Positions 31,301-43,099 of a stretch of 64,000 bases of DNA are shown piece after piece (positions within the stretch are counted from its first letter, which is position 1; each line of letters begins with the position of its first letter). The position numbers were made by a program, and so were the translations under genes. The notes beneath the pieces were generated by a model. That model was not told the origin of the DNA. It was given only the letters and a program-made list of their open reading frames with translations, and did no database searches. Source of the DNA: Jaenimonas drosophilae (Eukaryota > Euglenozoa > Kinetoplastea > Trypanosomatida > Trypanosomatidae); assembly GCA_030849065.1 (NCBI GenBank), contig JASAON010001607.1, forward strand, positions 26,593 to 90,592, in the 5' to 3' direction.

Positions 31301-32776
31301 GTGTGCGGTGATTGTCCTTCGCACAGGGGGTTGATTCCTCTAGCACGATGCTATTGTTCTTCAATAAAAGCCCAGAGTCACGGTCTGAGTACGAAGTCTC
31401 AACTGGGGCACACTGTTTCTTGCGAGATCTGTAGTACAAGATTTCACTGGTGTTCAGCACTTCACGCAGAGCGGCTGGGGAGTGCTGTGTGTCACTCACC
31501 GTCGTGGATGATGAGAGAAGGGTGGCTGATAGGTAAAGAATCAGCTCGTCTCCCGGTGATATGGCTCTCTTCGCTCTCGTGTGTCTCAAATGGGGAAGGT
31601 GAAGAAACCTGCACCCAGAAACACGAGGGAGGGAAGAGAATTGTTGTCTGGGTAAAAAACCAGAGCTCGGCGCACGTCTGGTTGATGTGTGGTTGGCGGG
31701 ATGTGTACGCGACCAATGCGTTTTGTTTTGTGTTTCCTTTTATCGCGACTTTCCTGTCGTTGTCTTTTCCAGAATTTTTCTTCAGTGAGGCTGGAGGAAT
31801 GACTTCGCCACCCTGTTAGTTAGCCCCTCTACAAACCTATGCAGATGGTAACCTCACAACAGATATCGGTCCCTTGGTCTGAATGTGAATCGTGTTCGTC
31901 AACACAGACGACAGCAACACGAACACCAAATAATAAACACGAGAGATTTAAAAAAAATTCGGGAGCGAGTGAACCAAGGATGTTCAGGCTCAGAACCAAT
32001 AAAACGACAACCAGTAACTGCGGGATTGAGTGGGGAAGGGGTGGACTTCGTCCAACTGAAGCAAATGCAACAGTCAATGTCAAGGTCAGACTCACTGAGC
32101 AGGGACAATGAGAGAAGGGATCTCGAAGTAGGAATTGTGAAGATTAGGGGTGAGGCGTACCACGATGCGGCGAGAAAAAATTGTAATAGGGGAGTTGAGT
32201 ATGAAGGACCACGAGGTATCAGTGACTACCTGCACGCTGATCCTCAAGGTCGGATTCGCAGAACAACAACCTGCAGTCAGATGCGCCGCTTTCAGCAGCA
32301 AATGTACGAGGGTGGTGGGGTAGTTACGGGGAGGGAGATAGAAATCTCGAATCTTCAGATTCAACGTGACCGACGTCGGTTAGTTTGATGGAAGGAACAG
32401 GGACTACACCCTGAAAAAATGGAGTTGTGAGAGTAGTATGTGTATCTCGGCCAGCGTTGATACGGCTGTGGGGAAGGGTTTGGTAGCTGTGGACAGTTAG
32501 ATAGGCAATAGTCAATAGTGGGCAGGAATGAATGGGGAATGTGTCAGGTCAACTTGGTGCTTCGGATCCTCTTGTATGTGTTGGCCCTTGGATGTTGTGT
32601 ATAATTGAAAGACGTACGTGCTTTCCGTCAATGGGTTGAGAAGTTTCTTATGTGTCTGCAAGGCGTAGTGTCAATGGGCAAGAAGGGAGAAGAAAAGCTG
32701 AGATTCCCAAACTCATGCATGCAGCATGTAGCAATCACCAGCAAGGGCAAAGGACGCAGCAGATGTGGGTGGTCTC
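28367..32776. other. Long spacer without a complete gene
   Basis: About 4.4 kb with no full-length gene. The only protein-like piece is the fragment at 29601-29921, listed separately. A (TG)n run lies near 29287-29304. A plus-strand frame at 31885-32388 is explained by T-poor, purine-rich sequence. The first few dozen bases hold the kinase 5' leader; the right part would hold the 3' UTR of the WD40 gene's transcript. Confidence 0.5.
29601..29921 (-). pseudogene. Orphan 107-codon protein-like fragment without ATG
   Basis: A minus-strand frame from just after a TAG at 29922-29924 to TGA at 29601-29603. The translation is complex and well mixed (segments such as LKLDGERYNGAQQEQHAEL, NRIYQWLTIFTSPRGRGF and NIKVFIQLANSASLAV) and contains no methionine at all. 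It is unlike the low-complexity translations around it. It could be a remnant of a decayed gene, a non-ATG exon or chance; family not recognised. Confidence 0.3.
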
Positions 32777-34339
32777 TCATAATGAGACCGACGGCGCCAG
32801 TTGTGCCGCCAGCTCCGAAAGGACGTGAAAGTCAATGCGCCACACAGCGATCGTACCATCTTGGCCAATGGAAGCAAATAGAAGTACCTTCTCCGCTGGC
32901 GTCCAACATACCATATCCCCGCAGTTGCTGGAGAGGGGCTGGTCATTTCTTGCTACGCACGCACGCTCCGCCACATCACAGCCGTTGTAGACTCGAGGCA
33001 TGCGTGGATCAAATCCAAATCGGTTCAACGTGCTGGCTGCTTGAGCAAGTACCACCTGATGGATGGGACCGTCATGTTGTGCCAGAATTGTGATGAGTCG
33101 GCCATCGACGAGATGGTGAAGACGAACATAGCCATCCCATCCACCTATCACCACCAATGGTCCAGCAAACATACCCACGCTACCAACTCCTCGACGCGTC
33201 TGATGCTCCCAGGCCAGCTGAAAGCGCAGTTGAGTTACCCCTTGCTCTGACTCCTCCTGGGTGTAGTGGTAGCATGAAAGATGTCCCTCCACAGAGGTAC
33301 AGACCACGACCTCCTGTTTCCATGCACAGGCCAGCGCACTTTCAGAAAATGCACGTACAGATCCTACAACGGAAATATTTGCCTTCATTGTAGGTGCAGC
33401 AGTTGTGTCCATGGTAGCCACAGGGCTTGGCAGCGTCACTTGACAAAGTGAAAGATGTCCGCTTTCAAAGGACACACTAAGATGGCTGTCATCACGGAAG
33501 GCCAGATGCATAATGGTGCCTCCCTTGAAACCAGGGCTGGTGGAGAAGACGCCAAGACAGCCGACCTGCAGCACCCCCCTGGACTCCGACGACGGAGTTG
33601 TTGGCCCCACTGCGGGGTCTAGTTGAAGGTACCACAGCCCAACCATGCCATCCGCGTCGTGGGGCACCACCATCAGCGTCCGGCCTGCTGTCTCCGATGG
33701 CGCGATCATCGCCACGGGGCAGAATCCATGCTGTGGAGCTGCCAGGCGGTGAAGCAGACGAGGCGTAGCTGGAGGCGAGCTCTCCGTCGTTTCTCCCGCT
33801 GGGGGCATCCACGACCATATATAGACTCGATGATTGCGGCATTGCGTGTAAAAGTACACGACCTGAGATGGTGATCGGCTCTTGTTGTTCGATGTCGTGG
33901 GGCGTCGTGGACCACGGTATCGCGCGCGTGTTGTCGTCAAAGCCCCGTCTCCACACAGTGCCCTCAGCGCAGATGAAGAGGTGGGTGGCCTCACTGATTC
34001 ACTCGCCTCCCGTGATCGCGAGTGTGTGAGTGAATCCTCCGAGGTCGGAAAAGTGAGGAAGCCAACCCCCACCACGCCAGCTGGGCCGCTTCCACGTGTT
34101 TCCAGACCTCCTGGCACCGCCTCAACCGCAGTATTGATGGGCTCGAAGGAGAGAATCGGTGCACGTATGGCAAGGTCCCACAACTGTACGACTCCTTCAG
34201 CATCACCGGAGATCATCCAATTGGTCCGTGAAGAATCTATCGTTTGTGGGTGGAAGCTACAGCTAAGAACCTCCCGAGTGTGCGTTCGGAGCACGAATAG
34301 AGGGCGGCCCGGTCGAGAGAGTGGCGATGATGCGTCCAT
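32777..34339 (-). CDS. WD40-repeat protein of the GNB1L/Asa1 type
   Basis: 520 residues from ATG 34339. The N-terminus reads FVLRTHTREVLSCSFHP followed by MISGDAEGVVQLWDLAIR, matching the opening repeats of GNB1L and yeast ASTRA-associated protein Asa1. The last two blades are LVVIGGWDGYVRLHHL with LITILAQHDGPIHQV, and LLFASIGQDGTIAVWRID, again like the GNB1L C-terminus. The intermediate blades are degenerate and separated by low-complexity inserts. GNB1L/Asa1 works with the TTT/ASTRA co-chaperone system for PIKK kinases. The family assignment rests on blade order and wording, not on a search; a different single-propeller WD40 protein is possible. Confidence 0.6.
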   Translation of the reverse strand: MDASSPLSRPGRPLFVLRTHTREVLSCSFHPQTIDSSRTNWMISGDAEGVVQLWDLAIRAPILSFEPINTAVEAVPGGLETRGSGPAGVVGVGFLTFPTSEDSLTHSRSREASESVRPPTSSSALRALCGDGALTTTRARYRGPRRPTTSNNKSRSPSQVVYFYTQCRNHRVYIWSWMPPAGETTESSPPATPRLLHRLAAPQHGFCPVAMIAPSETAGRTLMVVPHDADGMVGLWYLQLDPAVGPTTPSSESRGVLQVGCLGVFSTSPGFKGGTIMHLAFRDDSHLSVSFESGHLSLCQVTLPSPVATMDTTAAPTMKANISVVGSVRAFSESALACAWKQEVVVCTSVEGHLSCYHYTQEESEQGVTQLRFQLAWEHQTRRGVGSVGMFAGPLVVIGGWDGYVRLHHLVDGRLITILAQHDGPIHQVVLAQAASTLNRFGFDPRMPRVYNGCDVAERACVARNDQPLSSNCGDMVCWTPAEKVLLFASIGQDGTIAVWRIDFHVLSELAAQLAPSVSL

Positions 34340-36835
34340 GATGGGAAAATGTAATGATGGTCAAGGTGTGCCGTCACTCGCAAACGGAATATAATAAGAG
34401 CTCAGATGGTCCGCACGCGTTCCGATCATTCCACCATGAAACCTATTTTCTCAATCCCTGGACGACCTTTTTTCTTGGTGTGACGCTGTAGTGAGGAGTA
34501 GTGAAATAACCAAAAGAAGAAGAGAAGGGGCAAAGAACAACAGTTTTTGCATACATCACGGTGGAGAGACAGAAAGCCTGCAGGTTCTGCAGGCTGGCCC
34601 AGACTAGCTCCCCCCATCGACCCATGTTGGCGTCGTGTAGCGGGAGGAGGGGCGAATCACACTTCTGAAGATTCCAAAGCATATTACAAGGGGAGCACAT
34701 GACATCACATCTCTTTTTTTCTCATTTCTTCTTTTTCTTCAACCCCATTCAACCCTCAACGCTGCAAATACCTCCCTCGCCTCCGCACAACGGTGTCGTC
34801 GTAGTAGTGTCATGTTTCGAACCATCCGTTGGCCTCCATCCACACACACACCCACTCGCCCGCAAGACGGGGGGTGGGAGAGGTGAAACATGGGAGAAAG
34901 GGAGCAGAACACCGCTTTGAGAAAAGATAGGCCTGGCATTGACACGTACAAATCAACAGTTGTTCTTCCCCCTTGCCAAAGAGAAGAAATCCTGTTAGAT
35001 CCGTCGTGAGTGGGGCAACGAGAGCCCCAGTGACAGCGCCGTGGTGTCTGTCCTCTCTTGTCCTCCAGTCAGTGGTCCTTCGTCACCTGTTGCCTGTCTT
35101 CCCCTCAGCCATTCAGACAAGGGGAGTAGGCAGCAACAAAGGCCGTTGTGAAACAGGATGAAGCTGCGGGGGTATGTACCGCGCTGCGGACGAGAGAGAG
35201 GGAGGGAGAGGGAAAATGCAGTGTGAGATGCCTATACCGATTGGGTTCACGTCCTTTCCCGCCGTTGTACCTGTACATCACCATTCACAACAAACGCGAG
35301 AGGAGACAGATGATCCTACGTGAGAGAGAAGTGGACGGAGTGGCGGAAGAGGAGAAGGGAACGCACAACGACATCCAAAGAAGTAGAAAAACACCGAAGC
35401 GACCTCCCGCTTCTTAGTCTTTTCTTTGCCGCGTAGATGCCCCTCTTTTTGCTTGGAAGAAGAGTACCCAAAAGAAGAAGACATAACGTTTGTCCGTTGG
35501 TGAGGGAGGGGGAGAGAACAGGGAAAAGAGTCGTGGGCTTCTTCACCCACCGCCACACCGCATGTGTTGGTCACTGTGGCCCTTAAACACAACGAGCAAC
35601 ACGCGGGTATGAGGTGGAGAGGGGAGCAGCTGGAGAGCTTTCCACGAAAACAAACAAACAAAATACGCGCTCATCCCATGGTGGGTATGGAGGAGTTCGC
35701 AGATATGGTGTCTCCACGCATCTTTCCTCCCCTAAAGTAGACGGTACATACATGGGTAGGTGCAGCATTGATGCGCTATGTACATTCACATCCAGACGAC
35801 AACAGCAAATACATCGTGGTGTGTTGGTGCATAATGGCTCATGGAGCATAAACAGCAACGGAATCCTTGCCGCCATTAATCTCAAACAAGGGTAGGTAGT
35901 TCGGGGGTTGGTGCCATGCGGAGTAGTCCATCCACAAGTGAAGGGAGTCCCGCCTACGCCACACCTCTCCCGCAAGCCATCACATACCTCACCCTTGAGG
36001 GGGTGTTGATACAAACACTCATGGCACAGTAGCCGTGTCAGGGTCCTCCCTAGACGTTTTGGCCAGCGGGGCTGACGCCAACTTCGCGTGTCGACTCATG
36101 ACGCAGCGGAGAACGACAGCGAATCATTGGGGGTGAAATCAAAAAAAGCAGTGCGCGCGTACTCCGCCGCCACCCACACGCAGTCCTGCTGCTGGTGGCG
36201 CTCTCTAACCCCATCTATCACCGGGAAGAGAACGTCCCACCCACGCCTCGATGTCACCACAGAGGGCAATGAATGAGATGGTCAGACACTCGTCGCGGGG
36301 AGAGATCCTATCATCATCACATCATGACGTGTGGCAGCCCCCATCCCATTGCCCGGAGATGGGGGTCAAAAAAAGAAAGAAATACAAAAATATAGCACTT
36401 TTCCTGTTGTCCGAGGCCATTGTTTGACTTGTCCTAGTCTACATCCAGAAAGGAGAGCGTCGTTCTTTTGTCTTGGCCACTTTCGTCGTTTCTTTTCTTG
36501 GTTGTCGGTGCTGTCGGTACCTCTACTGTTGACAGACCATCCCATGCCGGAAGCAGATACATCGCCATATTTAGCCAGCGCTTTTTTTCTCTGCTGCATG
36601 TTCTTTTTGTCCATTGGGGGGAAGGGGGGGAACAGTGGATGGAGAGCAGACTCAACCACTTAAAAATACGGTTATACAGAAACACATCGTAGGCCTACAG
36701 CAGTGACCGCTGCCGCACCACAGTGAAGAAGAGGAAACCGGCGCGCAGGTGTCTCAATTGCCTCACATCGTGTGGATGCGGGGGGTGACGGGCGAAGAGT
36801 TGGATGGCACACAGATCCTAGCCTAGCTTACCCGT
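34340..36835. other. Spacer without a gene
   Basis: 2.5 kb. No frame has a protein-like translation supported by a start, context or motif. Purine-rich on the plus strand at about 35180-35420. It presumably holds the 3' UTR of the LRR gene and intergenic signals of the WD40 gene. Confidence 0.5.
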
Positions 36836-39800
36836 CTACTGCAGCAGCAGCTGCTCGGTCTTCTTGCAGCGCTCCAGGGACTCATCCTCAAGGTTGTGAG
36901 ACTGAGACGTGTAGTAGTCCGTGTTGCGGAACTGCACATCGTCCGTCACCTCAGTCACGGGGACCTTGCGCATATCCACGGGCTTGCGCAGAGGAACCTC
37001 GTTGACGTGCAGGATGCTCACGATATCCTCGACGATGGGCTCCGGGATGGAGGTACCATCGAGGTTCAGCGTGTGGAGGTTGGGGTTCAGCTTCAGCGCG
37101 TAGAAGAGCGCCTCACCACCGTCCACGCTGATCTCGTGGTTGCCATCCAGGTAGAGAGCCTCCATACTATGGTTGATGCGGAGCACCTCAGCGATGGCCA
37201 TGCATGCGCAGTTGGTGATGTCGTTGCCGCCAAGGTCCAGGGCACGCACATCGGTGGTGTCGCGGAGAACCTGGGCGAGCAGGGTGACCTCATCATCGTT
37301 GAGGCGGTAGTTGTTCGTCGTACCGTTGAAGTCCAGGGCCTCATCCAGCTTCTGGCCGCGGGAGTGCTGAAGAAGAACCTTCTTGAGCTTCTGGGAGCTA
37401 AGGTTCATGGTCAAGAGCTGAGCAATGCGCTCCTGGTTCTCCTCGGACATCGGGTTACCACGCACCTTGAGGGTCTTGATGTTGGGCACCAGCTCAATGC
37501 AGTCGATGAACTTCTTGGCAGCGACGTCGTCAAACTTGTTGCGGGAAAGGTCAACAAACTCGAGGGTCTTGCACTCCTCCATAACCTCAGCGATGTAGGG
37601 AGAAGAGGCGCTGGTAATCTTGTTGCGGGAAAGGTTCAGCGTGCGGATCGACTTGTTGGTCAACAAGGCGGAGCAGAGGAGCTGAGCAGCATCATCACCG
37701 AACTCCTTATCCTTCTGGTGGTGAAGGTCAATCTCAGTGAGTGGCTCGTTCTTCTCCAGCTGGAGAAGCACCTTCTTGAGAGCGAGGGGCTGGTGGTTGA
37801 TGGCGACCTGGGTGCGGAGGTCGACGGCATTGCCACCACGAATGGTCGTGGGGAAGTTGATCTCCTGAATGACGTCGTTCTGCTTGAGGCCGTTGGTGAG
37901 CATCAGGCAGCCGGCAGCGCCGAAGGTGGTCTCCTCGAGCTCGAGGATGCGGAGGGTCTTGTTGATGGGGAACGCCTTCACCAGCTCGGCGATGCACTCA
38001 TCATCAATGGGGTTCTGGGAGAGCACAAGCTTCTCAATGTTGCAGCGCTCATCGCAGAGAACCTCGGCGAGGGCCTTGCAGCCTTCCTTGCCGATCTTGT
38101 TGGAGCCAAGGTCAACCTTGGTCACGTAGGACTTGCCGATGAGGACAGTGCAGAGGCAGACGGTGCTGTCGCTGTTGATAGCCACAGAGCGCTTGGACTC
38201 GCTGAGGTCCATCACGGTCATGGATTCGTCAACGTCTAGGAGGCGGTAGTACACGGCCTTCACCTCAGCGCACTCACGGTTCATGTTGCAGGCATCCTGG
38301 ATCTGGGTCGCAACCTCAGCAGTAACGCGGGAGTTCTCAAACGTAATACGCTCAAGAACGTGGTTGACACGAAGCATATCGGGGTAGGCATTGACGCCCT
38401 CGTTGTCCAGCATGTTGTTGCCAAGACGCAGCACGTGAAGCTTGGTGTTCACACGGAGCACGTCGCACAGCTTCTGGGCACCACGGTTGCCAATGGAGTT
38501 GTTGGTGAGGTCAATCTCGGTGATGTGACTGTTGGCAGGGAGGATCTCAGCAATGTAGATAGCGCCAATGTCGCCAATGATGTTGTTGGCAAAGTTCAAC
38601 TTGGTGACAAAGGTGTTGTAGAGCAGGGCCTGGCACAGGAGGCGGACGCACTCGTCATTGATCACGGTATCCTTGGAGGAGAAGTCGAGCTCCGTGACGT
38701 TCTTGTTGTTATTCTCAACTAGTGGAAGCACCTTGCGGATGGCCTCAGGGGAGCGGTTGATGGTGATAAGACCACCAATCTCCGTCATAAAGGACTCGGA
38801 AATGCGAGGGTTCACGTCGACGTTGAGCACGACAATCTTGGGGTTGGCCCGGAGGGTGGTGATGATAGCAGGAGTGCAGTCATCGCCCAGGTCGTTGTTG
38901 GCAAGGTTCACTTCCTCGACGTTGGTGCTCTTCTGCATGAGGCCAAAGAGCTGAGTCACACCAGTGACGGTGATCTTGTTGTTGGCAAGCTCAAGGACAC
39001 GAAGGGTCGTGTTCTTCTGCATGGCCTTCACAAGGAGGGCGACGGAGTCATCACCAATACCGCTGTTGCTGAGGTTAAGGGTCTCAATCACGGTACTCTC
39101 GCGGAGGTAGCGCCACATGAAGCGCATGCACTGGCTGATATCCTTCACCCACTGAAGGTTGATCTCAACGGCAGAGGGGTCCTGCTTGCGCAGTGCCACG
39201 ACAGCAGCCTTAAGGGCGGGAGGCTGCTGGTTGAGGTCGCACTCATCGTTGATGATGTTGCGCATCTCCTTGGTGACAGAAGTACCACTAAAGTCCCACT
39301 CAATAATGGTGTTGTTGGAGTTGAAGACTGTGACCGGAAGTGGGAGGAGGGCGTCATTACCAACGTTGTAGTTGTTCTTGAAGTTGAGGCGCTTGATGCT
39401 CGTCTGGTTGCCAAGGTCCGCACCTTCGACAAAGCGGCCAATACCAGCACTGCTGAGTGCGCACTTCTCGAAGGAGACGGACTCAACCTGGCTATCCTTC
39501 AGCACTTGACCAATGGCCCACGCACCATTGTCACCGGGGGCGATCTCAGCGAAGTCGGCAAACTTCAGGTCATCAACCTCATGGAGCAGAAACTTCAAGA
39601 GGCGGAGGTCGAGCTCGGCGTAGTGCTGGCCAGTAAGGCAGACGTACTCAGCAGTCTTGCGAAGGAGAGCCTCCTTCACGGTAGGGTGGTAGCCCTGACT
39701 CTTGGCAAGGAAGGAGAGTCGGAGGGCGTAGTGGGCAGGGCAAGGGTTTCCGCGGAGGTCGAAGCTCGTAGGGTGGGTTTCTCCCTCAAAGAGTGTCAGG

Positions 39801-40078
39801 AAGGCCTGGGCACCCTCCTCATCAATCTGGTTCTCGGACAGGTGAACCTCGGATAGCTCCGTCCGCGAAAGGAACGCAGCGAGCTCCTTGGCTCCAGCAG
39901 AGGTAAGGTTGTTGGCAGACAGGTTCACAGACTTCACTGGGATGGGAGAGTTCTCCATAGCAGTGATGAGCACTGTAAGCTGGTCGTCTGTCAGCTTCAC
40001 GCTGGAGCAGTCCACATAAGCGTCACCCTTCGACTGAAGGAGACTCAGGGTGTCATTGAACCGAGTCGCTTCTGACAT
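36836..40078 (-). CDS. Leucine-rich-repeat protein (ribonuclease-inhibitor/tropomodulin-like) with ~160-residue super-repeat
   Basis: 1080 residues, ATG 40078, TAG stop. Almost the whole chain is RI-type LRRs of about 28 residues (for example LRVLELANNKITVTGV, ITEIDLTNNSIGNRGA and IRTLNLSRNKITSASS). The repeats are grouped: every block of four or five LRRs ends in a linker with pattern N-x-x-P-x-x-(L/I/V)-K-x-V-L, seen at residues about 129, 283, 441, 600, 761 and 892. The linker spacing is 154-161 residues, then 131. The C-terminal 50 residues are a non-repeat tail rich in charged residues. There is no signal peptide or membrane segment. This is probably a cytoskeletal or scaffold protein; LRR proteins of this kind are common in kinetoplastids, but I do not recognise the orthologue. 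Confidence 0.88.
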   Translation of the reverse strand: MSEATRFNDTLSLLQSKGDAYVDCSSVKLTDDQLTVLITAMENSPIPVKSVNLSANNLTSAGAKELAAFLSRTELSEVHLSENQIDEEGAQAFLTLFEGETHPTSFDLRGNPCPAHYALRLSFLAKSQGYHPTVKEALLRKTAEYVCLTGQHYAELDLRLLKFLLHEVDDLKFADFAEIAPGDNGAWAIGQVLKDSQVESVSFEKCALSSAGIGRFVEGADLGNQTSIKRLNFKNNYNVGNDALLPLPVTVFNSNNTIIEWDFSGTSVTKEMRNIINDECDLNQQPPALKAAVVALRKQDPSAVEINLQWVKDISQCMRFMWRYLRESTVIETLNLSNSGIGDDSVALLVKAMQKNTTLRVLELANNKITVTGVTQLFGLMQKSTNVEEVNLANNDLGDDCTPAIITTLRANPKIVVLNVDVNPRISESFMTEIGGLITINRSPEAIRKVLPLVENNNKNVTELDFSSKDTVINDECVRLLCQALLYNTFVTKLNFANNIIGDIGAIYIAEILPANSHITEIDLTNNSIGNRGAQKLCDVLRVNTKLHVLRLGNNMLDNEGVNAYPDMLRVNHVLERITFENSRVTAEVATQIQDACNMNRECAEVKAVYYRLLDVDESMTVMDLSESKRSVAINSDSTVCLCTVLIGKSYVTKVDLGSNKIGKEGCKALAEVLCDERCNIEKLVLSQNPIDDECIAELVKAFPINKTLRILELEETTFGAAGCLMLTNGLKQNDVIQEINFPTTIRGGNAVDLRTQVAINHQPLALKKVLLQLEKNEPLTEIDLHHQKDKEFGDDAAQLLCSALLTNKSIRTLNLSRNKITSASSPYIAEVMEECKTLEFVDLSRNKFDDVAAKKFIDCIELVPNIKTLKVRGNPMSEENQERIAQLLTMNLSSQKLKKVLLQHSRGQKLDEALDFNGTTNNYRLNDDEVTLLAQVLRDTTDVRALDLGGNDITNCACMAIAEVLRINHSMEALYLDGNHEISVDGGEALFYALKLNPNLHTLNLDGTSIPEPIVEDIVSILHVNEVPLRKPVDMRKVPVTEVTDDVQFRNTDYYTSQSHNLEDESLERCKKTEQLLLQ

Positions 40079-41596
40079 TTTCTCTTTCGTTCACGTTATC
40101 AAGCGCAGTATATCTTCGGAAACTACCTGGTAATTAGAGAGGGGAATGAATTGAGTTATTGCGTTGAATTATTAAGTTTTTTGTAAACGTGCCAGTAGAG
40201 TAGGTATTTAGCAGCTCTCAATTTCATAATTAATAGAGAAAAACCGTCACGCTGATGGTCATCACAATCGTAACTTACAGAATAAAAACAGCATTCTTAC
40301 TCCACCAGCAGATAACCTCACTGCTAGACACTTACGGTGTGAGCAGCCGGTATTTTTGCAGAATGACTGAGTTGAACAACACCAAACGTTCATATGCTAA
40401 CAATAGCCAGAGGCACAAGACGATTTTTTAGCACGATTTACAAGAATAAAACGCAGGGGACAATAGAGAGGTAGGATATTCGTGAGGTGGCATTTGTCTG
40501 CATTCGATTGAGATCGTGCGACAATCTATCCGATGGAATAAATCGAGTGGAAATTATTGATACCGTATCTCTAGCAGCAGTATGATCCTCTGTATCACAG
40601 ACACATCAGTCCCTTCAACTCAAATTTCTCCTCTTCGTCAACGCGCCTGCACCCCATTCACCATAAGCTTACAAAAAAAGTTACATGTGTCCCATGCAAC
40701 TACCCACCACATTCAGACGAAAAATCGCAGTTGGCGTTTCTGAGCAGGAAGCCTGACAAAAAGATTGGCACATGTTGTGAGTGACCATTTCGCACGATTC
40801 ACCGAACTATCGCTCAATAACCATAATAAAGGGAAAGAAACACCAAAAGAACGCCAGATACCATGGATCAAATGTATTGTGTTGGGATCGTCCAAATCTC
40901 CGATTGAAAGCGACTGGTGCACTCCGCTCCATAATCGCCAAAAGGGCCCTTAAGACACGTCACAGATCTCAAGTGTAGCGTACTCGGCGAAAACTGGTAC
41001 CTTCGCTACTAAATTCGTTGCCAACCAGCCCACATGCAGTGAAACCATTGTGGATCGAGTAAGTTTAGGCTACGAGTGCAACAGTTCACACGGTGAACAG
41101 CAGAAATAATGTACTCAAATTGAGGCACATAATGACGGCACCATCGCACACTTGCGCACTCAAGTAGGAAGCAAGAGATAATACTCTGCTGCAATGTCAA
41201 GTCTGGTGCCAACCGCTCCAGACGGCGCAAGAAGGTCTCTGGGGATATCACAGTTCTCATACAGTATTATTTCGTCACATCTGGTAGAATTTACACGCCA
41301 AACAATCGCGGATACAAACAGTCATGCAATTATTGAGCGAGGCTACGAACTCCAGTACTGAACGGTTGAAGCGAAAATGTTGCCAAAACCAATCACTTCT
41401 TTGTGCAAAAACGATGAGAGAGAGTTGAGCCTTATTTTTTTTCGTGCAGTGGCTGCCTCCCAGGGGAGTGTCAAACATTCATTCCCTTCCCCCATATCTA
41501 CCTCTCCTCTCGCGTTCGACTATCCTTCACCCAGTAACTGCACTTGAAAGCATAAATAGTGAATTACAAAATGTGGTCCACATATGATTGATTGAT

Positions 41597-42049
41597 TCAC
41601 ACTTCTGCAATCAACTGGAGAGCAGCAGTTATTACTCCATCATATTCTCGGAAGATTGTGGTAGCTGGAACATATCTTTCCACGTTCTGAGATACGTCGA
41701 GCAGTGTACATGCGTACGAAAAACGGGCTTGGTTCTCAACCGTGAGATTGACAGCCAAGTCTCAATACAGAGCAATGCTGGTTGACATGCCAAGGGCAAT
41801 CAGACAGCCAAACAGAAGTCTGTGTTGCAGTAGAGAATCGACAATATGGCGCACATTGTGGCTCACATATCCGCGATCTGTGCGGTTCAGCGATAGGTAT
41901 TACTCCATCTCGCCATCTTGCACGTCAACAAGTACAGTAAAGCACGAGCGATAATAAGTGTGTTCTGCCCAGCATCAAAATACTCGCATCACTTCGGTTT
42001 CATCTATGTGAAATATGTCTGTCATGTCAAATAGTGCCCAACGTCGAAA
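41597..42049 (-). pseudogene. Eroded protein-like reading frame
   Basis: Read on the minus strand in one frame, this stretch gives 151 codons with three in-frame stops plus the terminal one. The translation is otherwise well mixed, with segments such as RWALFDMTDIFHIDETEVM, an 18-residue hydrophobic helix (LLFGCLIALGMSTSIALY) and a following NLTVENQARFSYACTLLDV. The composition suggests a decayed gene, perhaps of a membrane protein. Neighbouring frames at 41009-41478 and 42233-42735 may be further pieces. No family was identified, and chance cannot be excluded. Confidence 0.25.
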
Positions 42050-43099
42050 CCCTCATTCGCAGATCTCATATGTAATAAGGCTACCAGCATGAATGGTATG
42101 ATATCATAACCACAACACTAACAACCAATATCTCTATATTCTTGTGGTTGAGATGAAATGGCAAACCAAAATGTGTCAGTTCACTGGGCACTGTTAACAA
42201 TATCTTCAGCGCCATGACTGATACCCTAATTGTCAATTTTCAGACAAGAAGACTGAGAATATGGAGGAGAGAACGCACGTCACAAGGAACAGAGATTGGC
42301 ATTTAGCATTCCTGAAGTTTCGCATCAAATTCCACCGCTTTGGATTGATCTCAGTTATAAAAGCATATATGTTGATATCAACTTTGTTAAAACATTTTTT
42401 GAGCCACTCACTCTCAGGAAGAGTCACTTCTACGACAGTTTTGACAGTGCGGAGGTCCAATTTTTCTTTTAAGCTGGTAAAGAAAACAGCAAATAATGCA
42501 GAGTAATACGAAAGTGGCCGTCAGCAAATGTCACAATCTTTGGTACTCGAGCATCAAAAGTAATCGATCTTCTGGGAAATACATGTATGCATTGAATCGT
42601 TCTGTCCATTGTTTTGGTTTGCCGAATTACAATACTACTATTGTGAAGTAGTGAGCCCGGCACTTCCGAAAAATGGGCATGAAGAATAAATTGACAGCAG
42701 GAAAACAACGCTTGTGGAGAGCACAAGGTCATCAATTTTCCCTATCCTCAACAATAAGTGATTTATTCGACAAACTCTTCAAGCGAAGAGAAGATCTCAA
42801 CCAAAATTCATGCTAACACGCCGCACCTCCAATTGTAATTGATTGGATCTTCGGTTTGACAGAACAAATTTAGTAGCATTGCGCCATCCTTCAGCATCCA
42901 TTTGCCCACAGCATATGCCGCATCCCAGCTGCAACTAACATCTTCGTCTCGCGAAATGACAAAAAATGGCAATCCCTTATAACCTGGGCTACCGATGCGA
43001 ACTAGGGGATATCGAGTTATGCTGAGAACCACCCACTCGCAACCCCCACCCTCCCGCTCTCGCGGTGAGGGATCGACACACGGAGCGCAACGATCCATA

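Noticed and set aside
31885..32388. 167-codon plus-strand frame
   Set aside because: It begins at GTG, lies in T-poor purine-rich DNA where stops are rare, runs against the gene direction and resembles no family.
36896..38239. 447-codon plus-strand open frame
   Set aside because: Antisense shadow of the LRR gene; its Val/Leu/Gly/His-rich translation mirrors the LRR codon pattern and has no independent support.
41009..42735. Ty3-like reverse transcriptase
   Set aside because: Isolated words resemble RT motifs, but the distance between palm and thumb-like pieces is hundreds of bases too long and no YxDD is present; kept only as an eroded-frame observation.
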